Assembly: GCA_030631725.1 (NCBI GenBank)
Contig: DAOVKO010000026.1
Span: 1-14,210, forward strand
Direction: 5' to 3'
DNA length: 14,210 nucleotides
Source of the DNA: Actinomycetes bacterium
GTDB taxonomy: Bacteria; Planctomycetota; Phycisphaerae; JAACET01
Positions 5,944 to 13,045 of this stretch are shown here, one piece after another; within the stretch, counting starts at the first letter, position 1, and every line of letters begins with the position of its first letter. The translations under genes and the position numbers were made by a program. The notes beneath the pieces are model-generated. The model did no database searches. It saw nothing but the letters and a program-made list of their open reading frames with translations, and had not been told where the DNA came from.

Positions 5944-6498
5944 ATGAAAACATTACGACAGATCGGCTCGTTGGCGTTTGTGCTGGGGCTGTTCGTTACC
6001 GTATTTGCCGGCGTGCCTTGGCACGTGATGGTGGAGGACGATCCGCCCATCCCCTTGTGGCTGCAGATTGCGGTGTTCTGCCTGCTGGGCGGAATACTGC
6101 TGGTCCTGCTCTGTCTGGCTATCGAACAAAGGAAAATCAAGCCCGCAGAAGCTGGGCCGGAGGCTAAAGCCGAGACGAAAGTGCTGCTGTTGAACTCGGA
6201 TAAAGTGGCGGGGCGAGAAGCGCGCGAGATCCTCGGCCTCGTCCAGGGCCACACCGTATTTGCCATCTGGCTGGGCAAGGACCTCTCCGCCATAGTCCGG
6301 CTGATCCTCGGCGGCGAACTGACCGAATACACGCAGATGATGGGCCAAGCTCGGGCGACAGCTACCAGCCGAATGATCGCCCAGGCCGCCAGCTTGGGAG
6401 CCGACGCGATAATCAACGTCCGCTACATGACCACCAGCGTCGTCGGCAGTGCGGCCGAACTCTTAGCCTACGGCACCGCCGTCAAGCTCAGCCAATAG
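5944..6498 (+). CDS. Membrane-anchored YbjQ/UPF0145-family protein
   Basis: This 184-residue protein has two hydrophobic segments (about 8-23 and 38-60), a short linker rich in Ala and Glu, and then a C-terminal YbjQ/UPF0145 domain from about residue 78. The domain is recognised by the order VAGREAREILGLVQGHTVF, a middle helix, GGELTEYTQMMGQARATATSRMIAQAASLGADAIINVRYMTT and the end AYGTAVKL. YbjQ proteins form pentameric rings and have been called heavy-metal-binding, but the function is not established. Most family members are about 105 residues and soluble; the two added membrane helices are a fusion seen in some lineages. The start has a strong purine run (AAGGAAAGGAA) 5 bases upstream. 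It stands alone, 194 bases after the lipoprotein and over 300 before thrS. Codon use is again GC-rich, marking the right edge of the accessory stretch. Confidence 0.85.
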   Translation: MKTLRQIGSLAFVLGLFVTVFAGVPWHVMVEDDPPIPLWLQIAVFCLLGGILLVLLCLAIEQRKIKPAEAGPEAKAETKVLLLNSDKVAGREAREILGLVQGHTVFAIWLGKDLSAIVRLILGGELTEYTQMMGQARATATSRMIAQAASLGADAIINVRYMTTSVVGSAAELLAYGTAVKLSQ

Positions 6499-6744
6499 AC
6501 TAAAGGACTCAAGCCTCACGCCTTTCCTCATCTGTGGCTAATTATCTTCCTTTCTGCGTAATCAGCGCAATCAGCGTCTTTAATTAGACTGTAGGCCATA
6601 GGCTGTAGACTTGAGTATCTTGTCTTTGTTTTACTGCGCCTCAAGCCTCAGGCCTCACGCCTTTCCTCATCTGTGGCTAATTTCTGTATTTCTTTCTGTA
6701 TTTCCCCCCTCAAGCCTCACGCCTCAGGCCTCAAGCCTTCCTAC
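6499..6744. repeat. Intergenic repeat region: 31-bp direct repeats and CCTCA-based heptads
   Basis: No gene is visible in this stretch. A 31-bp sequence beginning GCCTCACGCCTTTCC and ending TGTGGCTAATT is present twice without mismatch, at 6513-6543 and 6652-6682. Around it, 7-base units of the form GCCTCAN (GCCTCAA, GCCTCAG, GCCTCAC) recur at 6510-6525, 6639-6662 and 6708-6738. AATCAGCGCAATCAGCG lies at 6562-6578. A similar CTCAAGCCTCAAGCC occurs before sppA at 845-860. These look like degenerated copies of dispersed intergenic repeats (TCTGTGGCTAAT and AATCAGCG types). Confidence 0.65.
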
Positions 6745-6773
6745 TTGACAAAGCGTTAGCCAAAAACTACACT
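6745..6773 (+). promoter_or_regulatory. Likely thrS promoter
   Basis: TTGACA (6745-6750), a 17-base spacer and TACACT (6768-6773, four of six matches to TATAAT) lie about 50 bases before the thrS start. Transcription would begin near 6780, leaving a short leader of about 45 bases. There is no room for a T-box riboswitch. Confidence 0.5.
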
Positions 6774-6825
6774 CCAGCAGCCAGGTCATCGTAGACGGCC
6801 AGTAGGCAAATCAGTTGGAGTGTTC

Positions 6826-8775
6826 GTGCTGAAAATAACCCTGCCAGATAAGTCAGTCCTGGAAGTAGCTAAGGGAACGACGCTAGCCCAGTTAGTCGCC
6901 AAGATCGGCCCGCGTTTGGCCAAGGCCGCCCTGGCCGCTCGCATCGATGGGCAGTTGGTGGACTTATCCTGTCCGATCGAGGTCGATGCCGCCGTGGAGA
7001 TCATCACCGCCAAGTACCCCGACGCTCTGGAAATCCTCCGCCACACTGTCGCCCACATCCTGGCCCAGGCCGTCAGACACATCTACGGCGACCAGGTCCA
7101 GTACACCATCGGCCCACCGTTGACGGACGACTTCCAGTACGGCTTTTACTACGACTTCGATTTGCCGCAGACCATCACCACTGAGGATTTGCCGACCATC
7201 GAGAAGGAGATGGCCAAGATCGTCAAGCAGGACCTGCCCATCCGGCGGCTGGAGCTCGAGCCCGCCGCGGCCAAGCAGCGCTTCGCCGAGCTGGGCCAAA
7301 CGTACAAAACCGAGATGATTGACGACCTGCTCCGCGACGAGCAGCTGCCCACGGTCAGCCTGTATGAGCAGGGCGATTTCACCGACCTTTGTCGCGGCCC
7401 GCATCTGCCCTCGACCGGCCGAGTCGGAACATTCAAGCTCCTGGCCGTAGCCGGGGCCTATTGGCGGGGCGACGCTGCCAACAAGATGCTCACCCGCATA
7501 TACGGCACAGCCTTTTTCGATAAGAAGCAATTGGCCGTCCATCTGGAGAAACTGGAAAAGGCCCGCAAGCAGGACCACCGCGTCCTGGGCCGACAGCTCG
7601 AACTCTTCAGCGTACACGCAGACATCGGCCCGGGCCTGATTCACTGGCACCCCAAGGCCGGCCTGATCCGCCACCTCATCGAGTCCTTCTGGCAGCAGGA
7701 GCACCTCAAACGCGGCTATGACATCGTCTACACGCCGCATATTGGGAGCGAGCGGATATTCCAGATTTCCGGCCACCTGGAAAAATACGCCGAGATGATG
7801 TACTCGCCCATGGACATCGACGGAACCGACTACTACCTCAGGCCCATGAACTGCCCCGGACACATCCGCATATACCAGACCCGCCCGCACAGTTATCGCG
7901 AGTTGCCCCTGCGCTATTGCGAGTTGGGCACGGTCTATCGCTACGAGCCGACCGGCACCTTGCACGGGATGCTCCGGGTTCGCGGCTTTACTCAGGATGA
8001 CTCGCACATATTCTGCACTCCCGAGCAGTTGGTCGACGAGGTGGTCGGCGTGTTGGAGTTGGCTGACTATATGCTCAAGAGTTTCGGCTACACTTATAGC
8101 GTGTACCTGGCCACTCGCCCGGATAACTTTCTCGGCACCGAGGCCCAGTGGGATTTCGCCACCAAGGCTCTGTCCCAAGCCCTGGAATCTCGCAGTATCA
8201 GCTACGAAATCGACCCGGGCGGCGGGGTATTTTATGCCCCCAAAATCGACCTCAAGGTCAACGACTCCCTCGGCCGACAGTGGCAGGGACCCACCATCCA
8301 GGTGGACCTGAACCTGCCCTCAGCCGACAGATTCAATATTAGCTATGTCGGGCCGGACAACGCCGAGCACGAAGTGATCATGATTCATCGCACCGTGCTG
8401 GGCTCCATGGAGCGCTTCGTCGGCGGGCTCATCGAGCACTACGGCGGAGCCTTTCCCCTGTGGCTGGCACCGCTGCAGGCGGTGGTGCTTCCCATCTCCG
8501 AGAAATTCAGCCAATACGCCGAGAAGGTCCACCAGCAGCTGCTCCGGGCCAATTTGCGTTCGCAGGTAAACCAAAGTGCCGACACGATTTCCGCCAAGAT
8601 TCGCCAGGCCACCCTTGAGAAAATCCCCTATATGCTCATCGTCGGTGCCAAGGAGGTCCAGGCCCAGCAGGTAGCCCTCCGCGGACGCACCGAGGGGGAT
8701 TTGGGCACAATGGCCCTTGACGAATTCGTTCGGCGCTGTCACAATGAGATCCAGCAAAAGGGTTCGGCCAAGTAG
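6826..8775 (+). CDS. thrS: Threonyl-tRNA synthetase
   Basis: This enzyme charges tRNA-Thr with threonine and edits seryl-tRNA-Thr. The full-length 649-residue protein carries the TGS domain (1-63), the editing domain with H73xxxH77 and C189xxxH193, the class II core and the C-terminal anticodon-binding domain (about 545-640). The zinc ligands that select threonine are all present: Cys343 (RPMNCPGH), His394 (TQDDSHIF) and His521 (MIHRTVLGSMERF, motif 3). Motif 2 is RVRGFTQDD. GTG at 6826 is chosen over GTG at 6820: GGAG lies 5 bases before 6826 but directly abuts 6820. The resulting MLKITLPDK start places H73/H77 at the same numbers as in Escherichia coli. The gene leads the thrS-infC-rpmI cluster, with 63 bases before infC. 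Confidence 0.97.
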   Translation: MLKITLPDKSVLEVAKGTTLAQLVAKIGPRLAKAALAARIDGQLVDLSCPIEVDAAVEIITAKYPDALEILRHTVAHILAQAVRHIYGDQVQYTIGPPLTDDFQYGFYYDFDLPQTITTEDLPTIEKEMAKIVKQDLPIRRLELEPAAAKQRFAELGQTYKTEMIDDLLRDEQLPTVSLYEQGDFTDLCRGPHLPSTGRVGTFKLLAVAGAYWRGDAANKMLTRIYGTAFFDKKQLAVHLEKLEKARKQDHRVLGRQLELFSVHADIGPGLIHWHPKAGLIRHLIESFWQQEHLKRGYDIVYTPHIGSERIFQISGHLEKYAEMMYSPMDIDGTDYYLRPMNCPGHIRIYQTRPHSYRELPLRYCELGTVYRYEPTGTLHGMLRVRGFTQDDSHIFCTPEQLVDEVVGVLELADYMLKSFGYTYSVYLATRPDNFLGTEAQWDFATKALSQALESRSISYEIDPGGGVFYAPKIDLKVNDSLGRQWQGPTIQVDLNLPSADRFNISYVGPDNAEHEVIMIHRTVLGSMERFVGGLIEHYGGAFPLWLAPLQAVVLPISEKFSQYAEKVHQQLLRANLRSQVNQSADTISAKIRQATLEKIPYMLIVGAKEVQAQQVALRGRTEGDLGTMALDEFVRRCHNEIQQKGSAK

Positions 8776-8790
8776 CTGGCCCGGGCTTTG

Positions 8791-8820
8791 GGCGCCGGCC
8801 GACGGCGTCGCAACGTTTTT
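8791..8820 (+). promoter_or_regulatory. Hairpin plus T-run between thrS and infC
   Basis: GGCGCCG (8791-8797) pairs with CGGCGTC (8803-8809, including one G-U pair) around the loop GCCGA. Six bases later comes TTTTT (8816-8820). The distance to the T-run is long for a strict intrinsic terminator; an attenuator that lowers thrS-to-infC read-through, or a leader stem of infC, is possible. Confidence 0.4.
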
Positions 8821-8838
8821 CATAAGAAAGGAATAACC

Positions 8839-9342
8839 ATCGCTCGAACGGATCTTCGGGTTAATGACCAAATCAGAGTCTCGCCGGTACGTCTAATAAA
8901 TGAAGAAAACGTACAGGTGGGCATAATCGAGACCAAGCAGGCCTTGGCCCTGGCCCTCGAGGCCGGACTAGACCTTGTGGAGGTCTCGCCCAACGAAGAG
9001 CCGCCCGTTTGCCGGATTATGGATTACGGCAAATGGAAGTACAGCCGTAGTAAAAAGACCACAAAAACAAAGGCTCACGTATCCATACTCAAGGAAATCC
9101 GCCTGCGCCCCAAAACTGGTATCCACGACCAGGAAGTGAAAATCAAACGGGCCCGCGAGTTTCTGGGCAAAGGTGACAAGGTCCTTTTTTCCATGCGCTT
9201 CCGCGGGCGGGAGATGGCCCACCAGGATATCGGCACCCAGATGTTCGAAGACATCAAACTCAAGCTCGAAGACCTGGCCAAGGTCGAAACTAATTGGTCC
9301 ATGAGCGGCCGAAGATTGAGTATGGTGCTGGCTCCTAAGTAA
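8839..9342 (+). CDS. infC: Translation initiation factor IF-3, probable AUC start codon
   Basis: IF-3 binds the 30S subunit, prevents 50S joining and checks start-codon pairing. The protein opens with the typical ARTDLRVNDQIRVSPVRLI. It has the N-domain (2-72, including LVEVSPNEEPPVCRIMDYGKWKY), the lysine-rich linker and the C-domain (KEIRLRPKTGIHDQEVKIKRAREFL...MRFRGREMAH). With this start it has 167 residues, close to the family length. No ATG, GTG or TTG lies at the conserved boundary. The ATC at 8839 has AAGAAAGGA 6-7 bases upstream. infC with a rare AUU, AUC or AUA start is a known way for IF-3 to repress its own synthesis. The only usual in-frame start upstream, TTG at 8788, would add 17 unconserved residues, has no ribosome site and overlaps the hairpin. 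rpmI follows after 58 bases. Confidence 0.9.
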   Translation: MARTDLRVNDQIRVSPVRLINEENVQVGIIETKQALALALEAGLDLVEVSPNEEPPVCRIMDYGKWKYSRSKKTTKTKAHVSILKEIRLRPKTGIHDQEVKIKRAREFLGKGDKVLFSMRFRGREMAHQDIGTQMFEDIKLKLEDLAKVETNWSMSGRRLSMVLAPK

Positions 9343-9400
9343 ATCGTACCTGGCCCGCAGGTTAGGCAGATAAATCTAGAATTTGGAAAAGTTGATTACT

Positions 9401-9595
9401 ATGGGCAAGATGAAAACACACAAAGGCGCATCCAAGCGAATGAAGGTCCGGCCCGGCGGAACGGTGAAGTTCAAGAAAGCCGGCGCCGGCCATCTGATGA
9501 GCGGCAAATCCGGAAAACGTTGCCGCAACCTCCGCCGCGGGGGAAAGGCCCCCACCGCCGTAGCCGCAAAGATCCGCGAAGCGCTTAAAAGCTAA
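9401..9595 (+). CDS. rpmI: 50S ribosomal protein bL35
   Basis: This is a small, very basic protein of 64 residues, the normal size for bL35. The family opening MGKMKTHKGASKRMK and the later block HLMSGKSGKRCRNLRRGG are clear. A TTG at 9383 would add MEKLIT, but the MGKMKTH start at 9401 is the family start, with GGAAAAG about 9 bases upstream. bL35 sits in the large subunit near helices of domain II. In most bacteria rplT (bL20) follows directly and is cotranslated; here the frame is followed by only 27 bases and then a convergent gene, so rplT must lie elsewhere. Confidence 0.95.
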   Translation: MGKMKTHKGASKRMKVRPGGTVKFKKAGAGHLMSGKSGKRCRNLRRGGKAPTAVAAKIREALKS

Positions 9596-9622
9596 GACCG
9601 TCCAAATATCAAGAAGCTAACG

Positions 9623-10285
9623 CTATAAGGATTCAATCCGGGCTGAGCGGGATTCTTTTGCATTTCGATTTTCCACCCCTTTTGCCGGCAGGGTGGTCGT
9701 GCCCGGTAGATCGGTCGAGTCGCCCGCGCCGGAGTGGCCCTTCAGCGAATTGATGGCCTCGAAAATTTGCTGCCGGACCTGTTCGGGCCGTCTGATGTTT
9801 TGCCAATAGGCCGCGGCCTTGTCTGATGAATTCTTGACCAGGCCGATGGTCCCTAAACCCACAAGCCTCTCGGCCACGCCGACGCTCAGCAGTACATCCT
9901 TGAGTTGCAGCAAAGAGCACTGAAACATCTCCACCCGCACTACCCCGCGAATCCGCAGAACACGCAGGTTTGTCAGAATATAGACTCGGCTCTGCCACTG
10001 CAGCAGTCCAAAGGCCAAACGCACCACCATCCCCGCCAGGCAGATAGCCAGCAGCACTTGTTGAGCCTGCATGCCCAACCATCCCATCCGGACTGACAGC
10101 CAGGATATTATCCCAAGGGGCAGCAGAATAGCCAACCAGCGGCTGGAAACGAACAGCACATAACAAAGCGACGGCTTGATAGCCAGGATAATAATCTCTG
10201 AGCCCCTAAGCAGGCCGAACTTAGCCAGTTGAGCTGCCGATTGGGCCAAGCCCACCGAACCTGTCTGTGTAAGTGCCTTAGCCAT
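9623..10285 (-). CDS. PH-domain (bPH2/YdbS-type) membrane protein
   Basis: This 220-residue protein has hydrophobic segments at about 40-63 and 74-94, followed by a bacterial PH-like domain (about 98-165). The domain is recognised by YILTNLRVLRIRGVVRVEMFQCSLLQLKDVLL, a GLGTIGL strand, and the closing WQNIRRPEQVRQQIFEAI helix; this order is typical of the YdbS/bPH2 families. Their function is poorly known, with envelope or stress roles suggested. The last 45 residues are a polar, variable tail, the end of which overlaps the probable rpmI terminator. The start ATG lies 4 bases after the HEAT-repeat gene's stop, so the two form an operon and may be translationally coupled. Ribosome site weak (AGGGAC, 12 bases away). 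Family call fairly secure; role unknown. Confidence 0.8.
   Translation of the reverse strand: MAKALTQTGSVGLAQSAAQLAKFGLLRGSEIIILAIKPSLCYVLFVSSRWLAILLPLGIISWLSVRMGWLGMQAQQVLLAICLAGMVVRLAFGLLQWQSRVYILTNLRVLRIRGVVRVEMFQCSLLQLKDVLLSVGVAERLVGLGTIGLVKNSSDKAAAYWQNIRRPEQVRQQIFEAINSLKGHSGAGDSTDLPGTTTLPAKGVENRNAKESRSARIESL
9633..9660 (+). terminator. Probable terminator of the thrS-infC-rpmI operon
   Basis: AATCCG (9634-9639) pairs with CGGGATT (9647-9653, one bulged G) around the loop GGCTGAG, and CTTTTG follows. It starts 38 bases after the rpmI stop and lies inside the last codons of the convergent PH-domain gene. That is an economical placement, but the stem is short. Confidence 0.45.
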
Positions 10286-10289
10286 ATCT

Positions 10290-10901
10290 TCAACGTCCCT
10301 GCTTATGCTGTTCGCCCCAATACTTTAGAGCAGCTCGGCGCCCTCTTTCACCCGGCAGAAAAGAACGCCCGCTGATTCGTCTGGCTGCGTCCAGGGCTGC
10401 ATCAATATTTTTAATTTTGTTTTCGCCCAGGCCTTCCATCACCGCTCGCAGGGCGACTTCATCCAGCTTCACCAGCGACTCAATCGCTTGGGCGCTGACC
10501 CCTCGGTCCGGATCGTCGAGCAAGGTCGCCAATGCTCCGGCGGCGGCGGTGTATTTGATGCCGCCGAGTTTATTGGCCGCCAAAAAACGAACCCACGCGT
10601 CCTCATTGTCCAGGGCTCTAAGCAGCACCGGACCCAGACGTTGAGGATTGTCTTCGGCCAGGCCGGCCAACTCAAATATGGCCCCAAGACGAGTCTCCCG
10701 ATCAGACGACTTGAGCTGAACTTCCAGCCGGAGAATTCGCTCATCAGTAACTACCGTTTCGGCTGGGGCTTTGCCTTGAGGACTTTGCCCCCAATCCACC
10801 GGCATATACGGCCGTTTATAGGCCACAACCACTACCCCAACTACCGCAGCAGCCGAGGCCAAAATAACCGAGAATATGATTATCCAGGCAAGTCTGTTCA
10901 A
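10290..10901 (-). CDS. HEAT-repeat protein with N-terminal membrane anchor
   Basis: The 203-residue protein starts with one hydrophobic helix (about 5-27) that is either a signal anchor or an uncleaved signal, since no clear cleavage site or lipobox cysteine is present. A proline-rich linker follows. From about 55 to 165 it consists of short helical pairs of the HEAT/PBS-lyase type: SSDRETRLGAIFELAGLA, NEDAWVRFLAANKLGGI, DPDRGVSAQAIESLVKL and ENKIKNIDAALDAARRI. Such repeats mediate protein contacts; no enzyme motif is seen. It is the first gene of a two-gene operon with the PH-domain protein (4-base gap), so the two may act at the membrane together (inference). The MITE-like repeat lies 26 bases upstream of its start, so its promoter may be in or near that element. 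Confidence 0.75.
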   Translation of the reverse strand: MNRLAWIIIFSVILASAAAVVGVVVVAYKRPYMPVDWGQSPQGKAPAETVVTDERILRLEVQLKSSDRETRLGAIFELAGLAEDNPQRLGPVLLRALDNEDAWVRFLAANKLGGIKYTAAAGALATLLDDPDRGVSAQAIESLVKLDEVALRAVMEGLGENKIKNIDAALDAARRISGRSFLPGERGRRAALKYWGEQHKQGR

Positions 10902-10927
10902 ATTTGCTTTCTCCCGGATGGCCCTTA

Positions 10928-11097
10928 GGCACTCTAATGCTCTGTTGAAAAGATATCGGGCCGGGTCATTGCGAGCACTTCGCTTTGCTCAGCATAAACT
11001 CCGCGAAGCAATCTCAAAGCTCAGAAGTCGAGATTGCCACGGCCCTCTGGGGCCTCGCAATGACAGAAAGAGGCTTTCAACAGAGCATTAGAGTGCC
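10928..11097. mobile_element. MITE-like palindromic element with 23-bp perfect terminal inverted repeats
   Basis: The ends GGCACTCTAATGCTC... (10928-10950) and its exact complement (11075-11097) are 23-bp perfect inverted repeats. Both are flanked by TTA (10925-10927 and 11098-11100), a possible 3-bp target duplication. Inside, GTCATTGCGAG (10965-10975) is mirrored at 11054-11064, and GCAATCTC (11008-11015) is mirrored at 11030-11037. The element therefore folds as a long interrupted cruciform. The inner TCATTGCGAG...GCAATCTC wording resembles a dispersed repeat common in many bacterial genomes. It has no coding capacity. The right TTA is also the stop codon (TAA) of the dUTPase gene. Confidence 0.8.
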
Positions 11098-11556
11098 TTA
11101 GATAACAGAGCGGTTGTCCTCTTCGCTCTTGCCTTGCATCGTGTAGCCCTTGCTTTGACGATCGTGGTTGATCTTCAGCTTTTGCTGGTAAAGCCTAAAT
11201 ATGTCCTCTGCATCTAGCCCCACACACTGGGCCAGCGATATCCAGAAGAAAAGCATATCGATCACCTCGACCCGGGCGTTCTGCAGATCGTGCAGCTCGA
11301 AGCGTCGGCCTTGGCTGGCCTCGGCGCACCAGTGCTTCCAAAAAGTGCAGTCCCGCAATTCCTCGACCTCGGAGCTCATGGCCGCCAGATAGTTACTAAT
11401 CCATTGGCCCGCCACTTGAGGATCGAAATTCTCCTTGAGCTCTTCAGCGTCAAAACCGGTTCGCTTGTTCAGTTCCGCTTGCCATTCGAATAATTTTCTA
11501 AGCATGGCCCATCTTTCCCGTAACTGCTGGACTAAGGAATTGGAAAAGCTTCGCAT
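11098..11556 (-). CDS. Dimeric dUTP diphosphatase (dUTPase_2, all-alpha NTP pyrophosphohydrolase)
   Basis: The enzyme hydrolyses dUTP (and often dUDP) to dUMP, keeping uracil out of DNA and feeding thymidylate synthesis. It is an all-alpha, MazG-like fold rather than the trimeric Dut type. Metal-binding motifs are E63xxE66 (SSEVEELRD) and E97xxD100 (ARVEVIDMLFFW), with the family's DCTFWKHW between them and KINHDRQSKGY near the end. The frame starts at ATG 11556, which overlaps the glyA 3' end by 25 bases and has GGAG only 2 bases away. ATG at 11505 (MLRKLFEWQAEL) is also possible. It is translated after glyA, and both serve the folate and thymidylate pathway. Its stop codon coincides with the border of the MITE-like element, so the C-terminal end may have been altered by that insertion. 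Confidence 0.85.
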   Translation of the reverse strand: MRSFSNSLVQQLRERWAMLRKLFEWQAELNKRTGFDAEELKENFDPQVAGQWISNYLAAMSSEVEELRDCTFWKHWCAEASQGRRFELHDLQNARVEVIDMLFFWISLAQCVGLDAEDIFRLYQQKLKINHDRQSKGYTMQGKSEEDNRSVI

Positions 11557-12818
11557 ATCTCCAGGACCCGCCCTTTTACCCGTTTGCAGACGGATTCGGC
11601 GCCCTTGGAGCTTAGCACTTCGTCGATACAGGCAGCTAATACTTTAGTCTCGTCCGGCCCCAGGCCGCGAGTGGTAATCGCCGGCGTGCCCAGCCGCAGC
11701 CCGGAGGTCTCTGTGGGCGGTCGCTGGTCAAATGGTATGGCATTTTTGTTGACGATGATCTGGGCACTTTCGAGCCAGTCGGCCGCCTTCCGACCGGTCA
11801 GTTGAGGATAATTAGCCCGCAGGTCCAGCAGCAGCAAGTGGTTGTCTGTGCCGCCACTGACCAGACGATAGCCGCGCCCGAGCAGTTCCTCAGCCAGGGC
11901 ATGGGAATTGTCGATAATGGCTTGACAATACTGCTTGAACTCCGGCTGGCCGACTTCGACCAGGGCCACCGCCTTGGCCGCCACCTGTTGCAGAAGCGGT
12001 CCGCCCTGCAAACCGGGACAGACGGCTGAATCCAGGCGCTTGGCGTACTGGGCCTTACACATGGCAATGCCGGAGCGTGGCCCGCGAAGCGTCTTGTGCG
12101 TAGTCGTGGTGACGAAGTCCGCAGGCTCAGCGGGGCTGTTATGCAGGCCGGCCACCACCAAACCGGCGATGTGGGCGATGTCGGCCATCAACATGGCCCC
12201 GGACTCCTGGGCGATCCGGCCGAAGGCCGCAAAGTCGATCTCTCGAGGATAGGCCGACGCCCCGCAGATGATCAGCTTGGGCCTATGCTTCAAAGCCAAC
12301 TGGCGGACCTGATCCATGTCAATCCGTTCACTCTGTCGGTCCAAGGTGTAATGCACTGCCTTATAGACGCTGCCGGAGAAATTGACTTTCAGCCCATGGG
12401 TTAAATGGCCCCCATGGGACACATCCATCCCCAGAATAGTATCGCCGGGTTTGAGGACGGCAAAATAGACGGCCATGTTCGCCTGGCTCCCGGCGTGAGG
12501 CTGGACGTTGGCGTGCTCGGTGCCGAAAACCTCTTTCGCCCGCTCAATGGCCAATCGCTCAATATCGTCGGCACACTCACAGCCACTGTAATATCGTTTG
12601 CCGGGCAGGCCCTCGGCGTACTTGTTGGTCAAGGCCGACGCCGTCGCCTGCCGAACGGCCAGAGAGGCGTAGTTCTCCGAAGCAATCAGATTCAGAGTCT
12701 TCTGCTCGCGAAGCTCCTCTGCCTGGAGAATCTCCGCCGCCAGAGGATCAACCTTGGCCACCTCGTCCGTCCAGGCGGCAATCCGCTCGGCCAGGCTGGG
12801 GGAAATTCCATCGCTCAT
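11532..12818 (-). CDS. glyA: Serine hydroxymethyltransferase
   Basis: This PLP enzyme interconverts serine and glycine while forming 5,10-methylene-tetrahydrofolate, the main one-carbon source. It has 428 residues with the start used here, a usual length. The PLP lysine is Lys242 in VTTTTHKTLRGPRSG. Also present are LIASENY (44-50), KYAEGLPGKRYYSG, NVQPHAGSQAN, DVSHGGHLTHG and MADIAHIAGLV. ATG at 12818 is preferred because AGGTGAG stands 6-7 bases upstream and MSDGISPSLAERI fits the family start; an in-frame upstream ATG at 12878 would add 20 unconserved residues. Divergent from the uroporphyrinogen decarboxylase-family gene. The downstream dUTPase gene overlaps the end, so the two are cotranscribed. 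Confidence 0.96.
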   Translation of the reverse strand: MSDGISPSLAERIAAWTDEVAKVDPLAAEILQAEELREQKTLNLIASENYASLAVRQATASALTNKYAEGLPGKRYYSGCECADDIERLAIERAKEVFGTEHANVQPHAGSQANMAVYFAVLKPGDTILGMDVSHGGHLTHGLKVNFSGSVYKAVHYTLDRQSERIDMDQVRQLALKHRPKLIICGASAYPREIDFAAFGRIAQESGAMLMADIAHIAGLVVAGLHNSPAEPADFVTTTTHKTLRGPRSGIAMCKAQYAKRLDSAVCPGLQGGPLLQQVAAKAVALVEVGQPEFKQYCQAIIDNSHALAEELLGRGYRLVSGGTDNHLLLLDLRANYPQLTGRKAADWLESAQIIVNKNAIPFDQRPPTETSGLRLGTPAITTRGLGPDETKVLAACIDEVLSSKGAESVCKRVKGRVLEICEAFPIP

Positions 12819-12868
12819 AACGCTCACCTGTATTCTTGGACAGACAATAAGTCCATTACCTATGTCTG

Positions 12869-12938
12869 TTTCTAGCACATTTACATCCTTGCCTCAAGGG
12901 AATATTCCCTTGGGCTTTGCTCGGGGTTCGGATATTCT
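12869..12938. promoter_or_regulatory. Divergent promoter region with an 18-bp perfect palindrome
   Basis: CAAGGGAATATTCCCTTG (12895-12912) is a perfect palindrome. On the - strand, TTGAGG (12897-12892), a 17-base spacer and TAGAAA (12874-12869) form a possible glyA promoter. On the + strand, TTGGGC (12910-12915), a 17-base spacer and TATTCT (12933-12938) form a weak promoter for the uroporphyrinogen decarboxylase-family gene. The palindrome touches both -35 boxes, as expected for a shared operator. A CAGACA/TGTCTG inverted repeat lies next to it (12841-12846, 12863-12868). The rest of 12819-13045 shows no gene. Confidence 0.4.
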
Positions 12939-13045
12939 ATGCGATAGCTCTTTGGCAGCTCGATTTCCAATGAGTTCTTCGTGGGAATTAGGCCTGAAGT
13001 GGCCGTCCAAAAAGCTCGGCCCTGTCCGAATATTGGAGGAGAATA

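Noticed and set aside
6513..6682. CRISPR array suggested by the two 31-bp repeats
   Set aside because: Only two copies, 108 bases apart, with repeat-derived DNA between them and no cas genes; this is a dispersed or duplicated repeat.
6964..8178. 404-codon open frame on the - strand inside thrS
   Set aside because: It lies fully antisense to the well-conserved thrS frame, has low-complexity composition from GC-rich codons and no recognisable domain.
8788..8838. N-terminal extension of IF-3 from TTG at 8788
   Set aside because: MGAGRRRRNVFHKKGIT is not an IF-3 N-terminus, there is no ribosome site, and the segment forms a hairpin with a T-run.
12405..12875. 156-codon + strand frame opposite glyA
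   Set aside because: Antisense to a conserved enzyme gene and lacks family motifs; a by-product of codon bias.
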